A stretch of DNA of 64,000 nt, taken from the NCBI GenBank assembly GCA_030538085.1, contig JAUNUR010000004.1, positions 36,869-100,868 of the forward strand, read 5' to 3'. The position numbers and the translations under genes were made by a program. The DNA is from Pseudomonadota bacterium (GTDB lineage Bacteria > Pseudomonadota > Gammaproteobacteria > Burkholderiales > Burkholderiaceae_C). A model generated the notes under the pieces. That model was not told the DNA's origin, searched no databases, and saw only the letters and a list, made by a program, of their open reading frames with translations. Of the stretch, positions 9,300 to 18,917 are shown piece after piece (the first letter of the stretch is position 1; every line of letters begins with the position of its first letter).

Positions 9300-9632
9300 G
9301 TGTTCATCTCCAACGCCTTCGCCCAGACCGCCCCGGCCGCCGCAGCGGGCGGCGACATGGGCTCCACGCTCATGAGCATGCTGCCCTTGCTGGCGATGTT
9401 CGGGGTGCTGTACTTCATCATGATCCGCCCGCAAATGCGCAAGCAGAAGGAGCACCGCGCCATGATCGACGCCCTGGCCAAGGGCGACGAGGTGGTGACC
9501 GCCGGCGGCCTGCTGGGCAAGGTGAGCTCGCTCACCGACAGCCACATCGGCCTGCAAATCGCCAACGGCGTCGAGGTGCAGATGCAGCGCAGCGCCGTGG
9601 TGCAGGTGCTACCCAAGGGAACCATCAAGTAA
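9300..9632 (+). CDS. yajC: Preprotein translocase subunit YajC
   Basis: A 110-residue inner-membrane protein of the SecDF-YajC accessory complex. One N-terminal membrane segment (LMSMLPLLAMFGVLYFIMI, about 23-41) is followed by the hallmark RPQMRKQKEH and a basic/glycine-rich soluble part (GDEVVTAGGLLGKV). An in-frame ATG lies at 9207, but the usual family start (FISNAFAQ) corresponds to the GTG at 9300, about nine bases after CGGAG. It is first in a yajC-secD-secF operon. Confidence 0.94.
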   Translation: MFISNAFAQTAPAAAAGGDMGSTLMSMLPLLAMFGVLYFIMIRPQMRKQKEHRAMIDALAKGDEVVTAGGLLGKVSSLTDSHIGLQIANGVEVQMQRSAVVQVLPKGTIK

Positions 9633-9699
9633 GCGGGCGAATCGCACCGCCGCCGCCAGCCCAGGGCCGCTCCCGCCGGCCCGCTACCGACCCCTCTTC

Positions 9700-11589
9700 A
9701 TGAACCGATACCCCGTCTGGAAATACATCATCATCCTCATCACCCTGGTGGTGGGGGCGATCTACACGCTGCCCAACTTCTTCGGCGAGGCGCCGGCGGT
9801 GCAGGTGTCGGCGGGCAAGGTGACCGTGCGCGTCGATGGCAACACCCTCTCGCGCGTCGAGACGGCGCTGCAAGCCGCCAGCCTGACGCCCGACCGCCTG
9901 ACCCAGGAAGGCACTTCGGTGTGGGCACGCTTCGACACGCCCGACAACCAGCTCAAGGCCAAGGACGCCATCGAGCGCACCCTGAACCCCGACCCGGCCG
10001 ACCCTTCGTACATCGTGGCGCTGAACCTGGTGCCGCGTTCGCCCGCCTGGCTGGCGGCGCTGAACGCCAAGCCCATGTACCTGGGGCTGGACCTGCGTGG
10101 CGGCGTGCACTTCATGCTGCAGGTGGACATGCGCGAGGCCATCACCAAGCGGCTCGACACGCTGGCCAGCGACATCCGCCTGAACCTGCGCGAAAAGGAC
10201 GTGCGCCATGGCGGCGTCAGCCGCGAGGGCAACTCGATCGAGGTCCGCGCCCGCGACGCCGCCACGCTGGAGGCGGCGCGCCGCGTCATCACCGACAGCC
10301 AGCCCGACCTGCAACTGGCTGAAACCCAGGGCGGCGAGCCGCGCCTGGTGGCCACCTTCAAGCCGCCGGCGCTGCAGAAAGTGCAGACCGATGCGGTCAA
10401 GCAGAACATCAACACGCTGCACAACCGCGTCAACGAGCTGGGCGTGGCCGAACCCGTGATCCAGCAGCAAGGCGCCGACCGCGTGGTGGTGCAGCTGCCC
10501 GGCGTGCAGGACACGGCCAAGGCCAAGGACATCCTGGGCCGCACCGCGACGCTGGAAATGCGCCTGGTCGATGAAAGCACCGAAGGCCGCGCCGCCGAGC
10601 TGAACAACGGCCCCGTGCCCTTCGGCTCGGAGAAATTCCTGCTGCGCGACGGCACGCCGGTGATCGTCAAGCGCCAGGTGATCCTGACCGGCGACCGGCT
10701 GACCGACGCCCAACCCGGTTTCGACTCGCAGACTCAGCAGCCCAAGGTGGATCTGACGGTGGATGCGCAAGGTGGCCGCGTCATGCGCGACACCAGCCGC
10801 GAGAACCTGCGCAAGCGCATGGCCATCATCCTGTTCGAGAAGGGCAAGGGCGAGGCGCTGACGGCGCCGGTGATCCAGGCCGAGCTGGGCACGCGCTTCC
10901 AGATCTCCGGCTCGATGACCACGGTGGAGGCCAACGACCTGGCGCTGCTGCTGCGCGCCGGCTCGCTGGCGGCGCCGATGGAAATCATCGAAGAGCGCAC
11001 CATCGGCCCCAGCCTGGGCGCCGACAACATCTCCAAGGGTTTCAAGAGCGTGACCTGGGGTTTCGTGGCGATCGTGCTGTTCATGATGGTCTACTACCAC
11101 CTGTTCGGCGTGTTCTCGTCGATCGCGCTGACCTTCAACCTGCTGCTGCTGGTGGCCATCCTGTCGATGCTGCAGGCCACGCTGACGCTGCCGGGCATCG
11201 CCGCCGTGGCGTTGACGCTGGGCATGGCGATTGACGCCAACGTGCTGATCAACGAACGCATACGCGAGGAGTTGCGCGGCGGCGCCTCGCCGCAGGCGGC
11301 CATCCACGCGGGTTACGACCGTGCCTGGGCGACGATCCTGGACTCCAACGTCACCTCGCTCATCGCCGGCCTGGCGCTGCTGGCCTTCGGTTCCGGCCCG
11401 GTGCGCGGCTTCGCGGTGGTGCACTGCATCGGCATCCTGACCTCGATGTTCTCGGCGGTGTTCTTCTCGCGCGGACTGGTCAACTGGTGGTATGGCCGCC
11501 AGAAGAAGCTGAAGATGGTGTCGATCGGCACCGTGTGGCGGCCAGAAAACGACAACAAGCTGGCCGACGGCAGCAGCACGGCTGGCTGA
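9700..11589 (+). CDS. secD: Protein translocase subunit SecD
   Basis: 629 residues. SecD uses the proton gradient to help complete export through SecYEG. One N-terminal membrane helix (YIIILITLVVGAIYTLPNFF) precedes a large periplasmic P1 region. The conserved LGLDLRGGVHFMLQVD is near residue 126. The membrane block from about 445 carries the family signature (GMAIDANVLINERIREEL) and AIHAGYDRAWATILDSN. Length is normal. It follows yajC by 67 bases and precedes secF by 105. Confidence 0.96.
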   Translation: MNRYPVWKYIIILITLVVGAIYTLPNFFGEAPAVQVSAGKVTVRVDGNTLSRVETALQAASLTPDRLTQEGTSVWARFDTPDNQLKAKDAIERTLNPDPADPSYIVALNLVPRSPAWLAALNAKPMYLGLDLRGGVHFMLQVDMREAITKRLDTLASDIRLNLREKDVRHGGVSREGNSIEVRARDAATLEAARRVITDSQPDLQLAETQGGEPRLVATFKPPALQKVQTDAVKQNINTLHNRVNELGVAEPVIQQQGADRVVVQLPGVQDTAKAKDILGRTATLEMRLVDESTEGRAAELNNGPVPFGSEKFLLRDGTPVIVKRQVILTGDRLTDAQPGFDSQTQQPKVDLTVDAQGGRVMRDTSRENLRKRMAIILFEKGKGEALTAPVIQAELGTRFQISGSMTTVEANDLALLLRAGSLAAPMEIIEERTIGPSLGADNISKGFKSVTWGFVAIVLFMMVYYHLFGVFSSIALTFNLLLLVAILSMLQATLTLPGIAAVALTLGMAIDANVLINERIREELRGGASPQAAIHAGYDRAWATILDSNVTSLIAGLALLAFGSGPVRGFAVVHCIGILTSMFSAVFFSRGLVNWWYGRQKKLKMVSIGTVWRPENDNKLADGSSTAG

Positions 11590-11694
11590 GCGCGGAGAGA
11601 ACAGAACCATGGAATTTTTAGCTCCGGCATCACATGCGCTTTGCGCCCATGTGAGCCTTCGCTGAAAACTCCGACAGAAGCTTAGGAAAGTCAG

Positions 11695-12645
11695 ATGGAG
11701 TTTTTCAAGATCGGACGGGACATCCCGTTCATGCGGTATGCGTTGGTCTTCAACGTCATATCGATCGCCACCTTCGTGCTGGCGGTGTTCTTCCTCGTCA
11801 CGCGAGGCCTGCACCTGTCAGTGGAGTTCACTGGCGGCACGGTCATGGAAGTCAGCTACAGCCAGGCGGCCGATCTGGCCCAGGTGCGCAGCACGGTCGG
11901 TTCGCTCGGCTACGGTGAGGCGCAGGTGCAGAACTTCGGCACTTCGCAGGACGTGCTGATCCGCCTGCCGGTGCAGCAGGGCAAGACATCGGCCCAGCAG
12001 AGCGAGCAGGTGCTGCAGGCGCTGAAGGCGGCGTCGCCCGACGTTGAATTGCGGCGCACCGAATTCGTGGGACCGCAGGTGGGGCAGGAGCTGGCGGCCG
12101 ACGGGCTGAAGGCGCTGGCCTTCGTGGTCATCGGCATCATGATCTACCTGTCGATGCGCTTCGAATGGAAATACGCGGTGGCCGGCATCATCGCCAACCT
12201 GCACGACGTGATCATCATCATGGGCTTCTTCGCCTTCTTCCAGTGGGAGTTCTCGCTGTCGGTGCTGGCGGCGATTCTGGCGGTGCTGGGCTACTCGGTG
12301 AACGAATCGGTGGTGATCTTCGACCGCATCCGCGAGAACTTCCGTCGCTACCGCAAGATGAGCACGGTGGAGATCATCAACAACTCCATCACCGCCAACA
12401 TCAGCCGCACCATCATCACCCACGGCTCGACGCAGATCATGGTGCTGTCGATGCTGCTGTTCGGCGGCGAGACGCTGCACTACTTCTCGGTCGCGCTGAC
12501 CATCGGCATCCTGTTCGGCATCTATTCGTCGGTGTTCGTGGCCGCCGCCATCGCCATGTGGCTGGGCATCAAGCGCGAAGACCTGATCAAGGGCGGGCGC
12601 AAGGAAGGCGACCCGAACGACCCGAACGCGGGCGCGGTGGTCTGA
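11695..12645 (+). CDS. secF: Protein translocase subunit SecF
   Basis: 316 residues, partner of SecD in the inner membrane. A first membrane helix (about 17-38) leads into SVEFTGGTVMEVSYSQA and a small periplasmic domain. Five further helices follow, with GYSVNESVVIFDRIRENFRR near 200-220 and NISRTIITHGSTQI near 240. The ATG at 11695 lies after AGGAAAG. The gap after secD holds no gene. Confidence 0.96.
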   Translation: MEFFKIGRDIPFMRYALVFNVISIATFVLAVFFLVTRGLHLSVEFTGGTVMEVSYSQAADLAQVRSTVGSLGYGEAQVQNFGTSQDVLIRLPVQQGKTSAQQSEQVLQALKAASPDVELRRTEFVGPQVGQELAADGLKALAFVVIGIMIYLSMRFEWKYAVAGIIANLHDVIIIMGFFAFFQWEFSLSVLAAILAVLGYSVNESVVIFDRIRENFRRYRKMSTVEIINNSITANISRTIITHGSTQIMVLSMLLFGGETLHYFSVALTIGILFGIYSSVFVAAAIAMWLGIKREDLIKGGRKEGDPNDPNAGAVV

Positions 12646-12709
12646 CCCGCGCGCCGAAGGCGCCTAGGCCGCCGCGGCACCTCGTGCGATACTGACCGCC
12701 GCTCGAGCC

Positions 12710-15130
12710 ATGGTCACGCCCACATCGTCCCCGTCCGCACACCACATCGCACAGCAAGTGCGCGGGCGGTTCGTGGACGCGCTCGACGGCCTGATCGTCG
12801 AGCTGATGGGGCACATTCAAACCCAGCTCGCCACGCTGGCCCAGGGTGGCGCAGCGGCCGGCTCGCTCGCCACCATGCAACTGGCGATGGAGGCGGGCGA
12901 CATCTTTCACCGCGAGCGTCAGGCCTGGGTGGCGGCCGTGCGCGCGGGATGGCGCGATGCGCTGGGCCGTGGGCGCAACGCCGATCCGTCGGCGCCCAGC
13001 CAGTTGGCAACGCTGGAACTGGTGGACGACGAGGTGGTCGAGCGCAAGATCGTGGCCTCGCGCCTGGGCAATGCGGTGCTCGACGCGAGCGGCACCGAAT
13101 TCAACAATCTGCGCTTGCGCATGCAGTCGCTGGAGCGGCGCAGCGACCTGTCGGGGCACGATGTGCTGCGCCCCGAGACTTTCGCGCTTGAACTGCTCAA
13201 GGCCTGGGCCAATCAGGGGCTGACGCCGCCGATGTGGGCACTGGTGCATGGCGTGATCCAGGAAGCCATGATCCAGCGCCTGGCCGACGCATACCGTGAT
13301 GCCAACGGTTTTCTGGTGGACCAGGGCGTCATGGCCGAAATCGACATGAAGGCCCTGGTGCGCCGCACGGACGGTGGTGTCTCGGCGGCTGGCGGCATGG
13401 GGCAGCCAGTGCCACCACGCCGGCAGGCAGAGCCGGGCTGGGGACGCGCCCCGGATCAGGACGACGCCCGCGCATCATCCTGGGGTGGGCGCGCCGACTC
13501 CGTGCTGCCCACCACGGGCGCACACGATATCGGGAGTGCATCGGAATTTCCTGATGTCCGGCCTTCCGCGCTGGCCCGCGCGGCACAGGAAACGCGCATG
13601 CTCACCGGGGTGACGCCCATGACCCGGGTGCGGCAACGCGCCCAAGGCGTCCTGGGGCAGTTGAAGCGTCTGCTGACAGACCGGGTGGCGGATTTCGATC
13701 CTGGCGCGGCCGGCCCGCGCATGTCGCAGTCGCCCACTCTGGCGCGCGCGCTGGCGGAAGTGGTCACGCCGTTCGCCGTCACCGAGCTGATGGACGTGGA
13801 GGCGGATGGCGCGGTCGCGACGCTGCCCATGCCCAACCTCGAGATCGCGGTCGACCGCGTGCGTCAGCGGGCCTCCGAACTCAAGACGAAAACCGACAAG
13901 CCCAGTGAGAAAGCCGTCATCGAGATCGTGGCGCTGATGTTCCAGGCCATCCTGGCCGAGGAGCGCATTCCAGCCGCCATCCGGGTCTGGTTTGCCCGCC
14001 TGCAGATTCCCGTGCTGCGCCTAGCGCTGGCCGAACCGGATTTCTTTGCCTCGGTGCAGCACCCGGCGCGGCAGCTCATCGACCGCATGGGCGCTTGCGC
14101 GCTGGGCTTCGATGCAAGCACGGTCGCCGGTAACCGGCTGGAGCGCGAGATCAAGCGCATCGTCCAAGTCATCGAGCAATATCCCGAAACCGGACGGCGC
14201 GTGTACCAGCTGGTGCTGGACGAGTTCAAGCGCTTCCTGGGCCGGTCGCTGACGGAGGGCGGTAGCGCCCAGCACGCCGCGACGCTGGCGCAACAGGTTG
14301 AGCAGAAGGAGGCGCTGGCGATTCAGTACACGATTGAGCTTCGCCGGATGCTGGCTTCGGTGCCGGTGCCCGACGATGTGCGCGAATTTCTGTTCCGTAT
14401 CTGGTCCGAGGTGCTGGCCATGGCGGCCGTGCGGCGCGGGCCGCAGGCGGAAGAAACCCTGCGCTACAAGCAGGCGGCGGCGGATTTGCTGTGGGCCGTC
14501 AGCCCGAAGACCGACCGCGCCGAGCGCAGCCGCGTGGTGCAGCAACTCTCGGGGCTACTCCAGGCCTTGCGCGGCGGCATGAACTCGCTGGCCATGGCCG
14601 AGCACGATCAGGACGGGCACATCAAGCTCATCAACGACGCCGTGATGCAGGCCTTCGTGTCACGCGGCGATGGCCTGTCGGCCACCAAGCTGGCCGAGTT
14701 GTCGCACAGCCTGGCCGGGTTGGAGGATGTCGTGACCGACGACCCCGAGGGCGACGTGCTGCTCGATCCCGGCATGATCGAGCTGATGTTCGGTGTCGAG
14801 GGCGATGTGCTTGAAGTCATCGCCACGGGTGGCTCGCAACCCAGCGACGGCATGCTGCAGTGGGCGCGCGAGCTGGAGCTGGGCGCATGGTTCACCCTGG
14901 ACTACCAGGGCGACGTGGGCCAGGTGCAATACGTCTGGAAAAGCCAGCGCGGCCAGTTGCACATGTTCTCGGCGGGCTCCACGCGCAACTATCTGGTGCA
15001 GACGCGCCGGCTGGCGTCCTACCTGCAGGCCGGCCTGCTGGTGCCGGTGGAAGACGAGGCGCTCACCATCCGCGCGACGCGCGAGGCGCTCACACGGCTC
15101 AACGCCGATCCCGAGCGCCTGCTGCACTAA
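12710..15130 (+). CDS. DUF1631 family protein
   Basis: An 806-residue soluble protein of a family common in Burkholderiales and of unknown biochemical role. The recognisable features are a long helical N-terminal region, the block FFASVQHPARQLIDRMG near 445 and a C-terminal beta-rich part (GAWFTLDYQGDVGQVQYVWKS near 720). The C-terminal part resembles the PilZ-like end described for this family. No signal peptide or membrane segment is visible. It lies 64 bases after secF, with no evidence of a functional link. The family assignment is by memory of the pattern and less certain than for its neighbours. Confidence 0.75.
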   Translation: MVTPTSSPSAHHIAQQVRGRFVDALDGLIVELMGHIQTQLATLAQGGAAAGSLATMQLAMEAGDIFHRERQAWVAAVRAGWRDALGRGRNADPSAPSQLATLELVDDEVVERKIVASRLGNAVLDASGTEFNNLRLRMQSLERRSDLSGHDVLRPETFALELLKAWANQGLTPPMWALVHGVIQEAMIQRLADAYRDANGFLVDQGVMAEIDMKALVRRTDGGVSAAGGMGQPVPPRRQAEPGWGRAPDQDDARASSWGGRADSVLPTTGAHDIGSASEFPDVRPSALARAAQETRMLTGVTPMTRVRQRAQGVLGQLKRLLTDRVADFDPGAAGPRMSQSPTLARALAEVVTPFAVTELMDVEADGAVATLPMPNLEIAVDRVRQRASELKTKTDKPSEKAVIEIVALMFQAILAEERIPAAIRVWFARLQIPVLRLALAEPDFFASVQHPARQLIDRMGACALGFDASTVAGNRLEREIKRIVQVIEQYPETGRRVYQLVLDEFKRFLGRSLTEGGSAQHAATLAQQVEQKEALAIQYTIELRRMLASVPVPDDVREFLFRIWSEVLAMAAVRRGPQAEETLRYKQAAADLLWAVSPKTDRAERSRVVQQLSGLLQALRGGMNSLAMAEHDQDGHIKLINDAVMQAFVSRGDGLSATKLAELSHSLAGLEDVVTDDPEGDVLLDPGMIELMFGVEGDVLEVIATGGSQPSDGMLQWARELELGAWFTLDYQGDVGQVQYVWKSQRGQLHMFSAGSTRNYLVQTRRLASYLQAGLLVPVEDEALTIRATREALTRLNADPERLLH

Positions 15131-15235
15131 CTCCATTTCAAGGCGCCAATCACCGTCATCCCGGCACACGCCGCCTGGATTCCGGCCTTGATCGCGGTAC
15201 GGGGCAGGCTTTGCATCGCGGTGGCCAGCTCAGGC
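15131..15235 (+). repeat. Dispersed repeat family A, partial copy A3
   Basis: It begins CTCCATTTCAAGGCG right after the DUF1631 stop codon. It continues with ATCACCGTCATCCCGGC and GCCTGGATTCCGGCCTT, matching the left half of the full copy at 35610. The right end merges into the dprA 3' end. Confidence 0.65.
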
Positions 15236-16372
15236 TTGTCCCAATCGCTGGAACAGCCCGCCCGGCAAACGCCCCACCAAACCATCCAACTCCAGCTCCA
15301 GCAGGCGTGCCTGCAAGGTGGCGGTGTCCAGCCCCGTGCGCGCCAACAAGGCGTCCAGGCTCACCGGGTCGGCGCCCAGGGCCGTCAGCAGGCCATCGGG
15401 GTCACTGGGCGGCGACGCGGCGGTGGCGGGCGCGCTCACTGAAGAGGCACTGCCGGGCCACCGCAGCTCTTCCAGCACGTCCTGAGCGGTTTCCACCAGT
15501 TTCGCGCCTTGCCGGATCAGGGCGTGGCAGCCGCGTGACTGCGGACTGTGGATCGACCCCGGGATGGCGAACACTTCCTTGCCTTGCTCGACGGCCAGGC
15601 GTGCCGTGATGAGCGAGCCGGATTGCAGCGCCGCCTCCACCACCAGCGTGCCTTGCGACAAGCCAGCGATCAAGCGGTTGCGCTTGGGAAAATTGCCGGC
15701 CAGCGGTGGCGTGCCCAGAGGATATTCGCTGACGATCAGGCCGTGCCGCGCGATGCGGTGCGCCAGATCGCGGTGCTGGCGGGGATACACGCGGTCGATG
15801 CCGGTGCCCACGACGGCGATGGTGGGCATGCCGCCGATGGGCGCGCCCTCCAGCGCGCCTTCATGCGCCGCGCCATCCACGCCCAGCGCCAGCCCCGATA
15901 TCACCGTGATGCCACCGCCCGCGAAGGCGCGCGCGAACTGACGGGCGTTCTGCGCGCCCTGCGGCGTCGGGTTGCGGCTGCCGACCATGGCGATGGCTTT
16001 CGCGGGCCAGGCCATCGGCTCGCCCGCCGCAGCGCTCCCCCCCAGCACGTACAGCATCGGGGGCGGGTCTTCGGTGGCCAGCAGGCTGGCGGGATAGGCC
16101 GCGTCGCCCAGGGTCACGAGGCGGCACGCCACGCCGTCCTCGGCGGCTTGCAGCCAGTCGAGCGTGGTTTGCAATTGCAAGGGCAAGGTATCGGGCTCTG
16201 CTTGCAGCGCGCTGGCCTGCGCCACCGTCAGCACCTGGCGCAGCGCGGCGTGCGGCTGCTCGAAGATGGCTTGTGGCAGACCGAAAGCCGCCAGCAGGCG
16301 CCGCGCGGCATCGTTGCCGACCCCGGGTGTCAGGGTCAGCCGCAGCCAGGCTTCGATTTCAGCGCGATCCAT
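15230..16372 (-). CDS. dprA: DNA-processing protein DprA
   Basis: 380 residues. DprA loads RecA onto incoming single-stranded DNA during natural transformation. A helical SAM-like N-terminus (LRLTLTPGVGNDAARRLLAA) is followed by the extended Rossmann domain (AIAMVGSRNPTPQGAQNAR near 128, VISGLALGVDGAAHEGAL near 160, GTGIDRVYPRQHRDLA near 187). A C-terminal winged helix (LLARTGLDTATLQARLLELE) completes the protein. The LysM gene lies just upstream in the same direction, the usual betaproteobacterial order. The only other competence candidate here is cautious inference, so natural transformation is not claimed. Confidence 0.95.
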   Translation of the reverse strand: MDRAEIEAWLRLTLTPGVGNDAARRLLAAFGLPQAIFEQPHAALRQVLTVAQASALQAEPDTLPLQLQTTLDWLQAAEDGVACRLVTLGDAAYPASLLATEDPPPMLYVLGGSAAAGEPMAWPAKAIAMVGSRNPTPQGAQNARQFARAFAGGGITVISGLALGVDGAAHEGALEGAPIGGMPTIAVVGTGIDRVYPRQHRDLAHRIARHGLIVSEYPLGTPPLAGNFPKRNRLIAGLSQGTLVVEAALQSGSLITARLAVEQGKEVFAIPGSIHSPQSRGCHALIRQGAKLVETAQDVLEELRWPGSASSVSAPATAASPPSDPDGLLTALGADPVSLDALLARTGLDTATLQARLLELELDGLVGRLPGGLFQRLGQA

Positions 16373-16461
16373 GCCGGGGAAACGGTTAACCGAATGAGCA
16401 CACTGGCGGTGCCGCCGTCACCGCGCTCAGCGAAAGAGGCGACGGCGTGAGCCGCCGGCGC

Positions 16462-17700
16462 TCAGTTCGGGTTGGTGAGCTTGTCGCCAACCTGCACCGG
16501 CTGGGTGATCTCCATGACCAGCGCGTAGGACACGCGCTCGAACATGCGGAACACCATGGCCACGCCGTTACGCTCGTCGGGCAGCCTGATGACGGATCGC
16601 TTCTCGTCAGTCTTGTCCACCAACTGCGTGCCGGAAGACATCAGCGCCAGCACGTGACCATGCTCAATGCCGTCGCGCAGGCCCTTGTTGATCACCACGA
16701 TCTGGTTTTGCCCGGCGTAGCGCACCGAATTGCCGTGTACCAGCACCACGCGCGCGTCGATGGGGATGTCAGGCGCGTGCGGCACGTAGTTGCGGTATTC
16801 GCGCGGTGGCTCGGGCAGCAGGCGGTCGCCGGCCCTCATTTCCTCCCGGCTGCTCACCACGTCGATGGTGGCCGGCACCGGCACCATCTTGGGCGTGGCC
16901 GAGTCGGATTTCTTGGCAGTGACCTCCTCGGTCTCGCTTTCGCCGCGCGCCAACGCGGCCTGGCCGACGTACTGGCCTTCATAGCCCAGGATTTCGCCCG
17001 TCACCGGGTCTTTCAGGGGCGTGGCGGTGCGGAACACGCGGAAATCGGTGGGCAGACCAGGCGCCATGAGCAGTGGCGCGTCGACCGGGCCGCGCACATA
17101 GGCGCGATCACCCTTGGCCACCAGCACGCGGCTTTGCTCGGCCAGCGCCACGATGCGCGGCGCGCGCTGGAAGGTGTCGTCATCGACCACCAGCGGCTCG
17201 GTCAGGAAGGGCTCGATCAGGTGCGGCTGCAGCGTGGGCAACGGATTGGCGTCGAGCATTTCGACGCGGTTGCGTGGCGACACGCGGATGGTGGCGCCAG
17301 GCTGGCCGTCGGCCCCACGGCGCGCGCGCAGGAAAGCGCGGTCGCCCACGCGTTCCAGATACAGTTGCTGGCCGGGATAGATCAGGTGCGGGTTGCGGAT
17401 GTCCTTGAGGTTCATGCCCCACAGCTCGGGCCAGCGCCAGGCCGATTTCAGGAACATGCCCGAGATGCGCCACAGCGTGTCGCCACGGCGCACGGTGTAT
17501 TCCTCCGGGGCGTTGGGCGCCAGGGCCGACAACGGCACGCCCTGGGCGGCCACCTGCTGCGCGGTGGCGCGCTGCGTGGGCGTCACTGGCCGGTTGGCGG
17601 CGGATTGCGCGGCCACGGGTTGCGTGGCGAGAAGCGCCGCGGCCAGCAGGCTGAGCGGCATGATCAGGGCGCGTGTGGCGTCGGGAAAAGGATGTTTCAT
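16462..17700 (-). CDS. LysM peptidoglycan-binding exported protein
   Basis: 412 residues with a signal peptide (LIMPLSLLAAALLATQPVAAQ, cleavage near AAQ-S at about 32). One LysM module follows (YTVRRGDTLWRISGMFL near 67), which binds peptidoglycan N-acetylglucosamine. The rest matches the conserved partner of DprA in Burkholderiales (RNPHLIYPGQQLYLERVGD; SGTQLVDKTDEKRSVIRLP near the end). The enzymatic role is unknown. It is divergent from def across 143 bases. Confidence 0.9.
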   Translation of the reverse strand: MKHPFPDATRALIMPLSLLAAALLATQPVAAQSAANRPVTPTQRATAQQVAAQGVPLSALAPNAPEEYTVRRGDTLWRISGMFLKSAWRWPELWGMNLKDIRNPHLIYPGQQLYLERVGDRAFLRARRGADGQPGATIRVSPRNRVEMLDANPLPTLQPHLIEPFLTEPLVVDDDTFQRAPRIVALAEQSRVLVAKGDRAYVRGPVDAPLLMAPGLPTDFRVFRTATPLKDPVTGEILGYEGQYVGQAALARGESETEEVTAKKSDSATPKMVPVPATIDVVSSREEMRAGDRLLPEPPREYRNYVPHAPDIPIDARVVLVHGNSVRYAGQNQIVVINKGLRDGIEHGHVLALMSSGTQLVDKTDEKRSVIRLPDERNGVAMVFRMFERVSYALVMEITQPVQVGDKLTNPN

Positions 17701-17843
17701 TGTTTTGCTGTGAGCGGCTGCCGACTTGACAAATCACTGGACATTCTGCATTCAAGCCCTTGATCCGGCAACGGAATCGCCCCTTGAGGACGACGTGAAA
17801 CCACAAAAGTAGCGAAAATAGCCACATCCGAGAACACGTACCC

Positions 17844-18374
17844 ATGGCTCTGCTCCCCATTCTCCGCTATCCCGACCCGCGCCTGCACAAGGTGGCCCGC
17901 CCCGTCGAGGCCGTTGACGACGCGCTGCGCGCGCTCATCGACGACATGTTCGACACCATGTACGACGCCAAGGGCATCGGCCTGGCCGCCACGCAGGTGG
18001 ACGTGCACGAGCGCCTGATCGTGATCGACGTGTCGGAAGAGCGCGACCAGCGCCTGGTGCTGATCAACCCCGAACTGGTGTGGGCCAGCGACGAGCGTGT
18101 GAAGGGCGACGAGGGCTGCCTGTCGGTGCCCGGCATCTACGACGGCGTGGAACGTGCCGAGCGTGTGAAGGTGCGCGCGCTGGACGAACAAGGCCAGGCG
18201 CGCGAGATCACCGCCGATGGCCTGCTGGCCGTGTGCATCCAGCACGAGATGGACCACTTGATGGGCAAGGTGTTCGTCGAATACCTGTCGCCGCTCAAGC
18301 AGGGCCGCATCAAGACCAAGCTGCTCAAGGCCGAGCGGCAGGAAAAGGCGGACAAGGCCAGGGAGCCCGCATGA
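17844..18374 (+). CDS. def: Peptide deformylase
   Basis: A 176-residue metalloenzyme that removes the N-formyl group from new proteins. All three motifs are present: GIGLAATQ near 45, EGCLSVPG near 92 (metal-binding Cys) and QHEMDHLMG near 132 (HExxH ligands and catalytic Glu). Length is normal. It overlaps the following lipoprotein gene by four bases and lies two genes before fmt, its functional partner, so they are probably cotranscribed. Confidence 0.97.
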   Translation: MALLPILRYPDPRLHKVARPVEAVDDALRALIDDMFDTMYDAKGIGLAATQVDVHERLIVIDVSEERDQRLVLINPELVWASDERVKGDEGCLSVPGIYDGVERAERVKVRALDEQGQAREITADGLLAVCIQHEMDHLMGKVFVEYLSPLKQGRIKTKLLKAERQEKADKAREPA

Positions 18375-18877
18375 ACGCGTGGCGCGCGGGTCTGCTGGGC
18401 GTGGCGCTGACCCTGTTGCTGGGCGGCTGCGCGATCTTCGCCAACCCCGGCGGCGTGGCGCCCGGCACGCCCGTGGCCGACGTGGTGCGGCAGCTGGGCA
18501 GCCCCTCCGCCCGTTACCCGGCCAGTGCGGGCATGGCCGAGCGCCTGCAATACAGCTATCAGCCCGCCGGCCAGCGTGTCTACAACATCGACCTGGATAC
18601 CCAAGGCCGCGTGGCGCGCGTGGAGCAAGTGCTGAGCGAGGCGCTGTTCGGCCAGCGCATCCAGCCCAATGCGTGGACGCGCGCCGACGTGCTGCGCGAA
18701 TACGGCCCGCCCGCGCGCACCATGGGCGTGCACAACTTCCAGGGCGACGTCTGGGTGTGGCGCTACCTGGATGGGCCAACCTGGCGCCTGCTGTTCATCG
18801 ACATCGACCGCGCGGGCGTGGTGCGCGGCTGGTCCAATGGTGACGAAGATCTGCCGGATCTTCCAGAGCCCCGTTAA
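18371..18877 (+). CDS. Small outer-membrane lipoprotein (SmpA/OmlA-like)
   Basis: 168 residues with a clear lipoprotein signal ([14 protein letters not shown]; Cys at about 19). Two repeated half-domains follow ([18 protein letters not shown] and [16 protein letters not shown]), as in the SmpA/OmlA/BamE-like fold, each ending in a tryptophan- or tyrosine-rich strand. The start ATG overlaps the def stop (ATGA). Its role in the envelope is unknown, and BamE itself cannot be claimed. Confidence 0.8.
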   Translation: MNAWRAGLLGVALTLLLGGCAIFANPGGVAPGTPVADVVRQLGSPSARYPASAGMAERLQYSYQPAGQRVYNIDLDTQGRVARVEQVLSEALFGQRIQPNAWTRADVLREYGPPARTMGVHNFQGDVWVWRYLDGPTWRLLFIDIDRAGVVRGWSNGDEDLPDLPEPR

Positions 18878-18917
18878 TTGAATCCAAGCCAGACCGGCCA
18901 CCGGCATTGATCCGATC

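Noticed and set aside
9625-11814. Long minus-strand ORF antisense to secD
   Set aside because: Shadow frame of a certain gene; repetitive His/Gln/Arg composition and no family motif.
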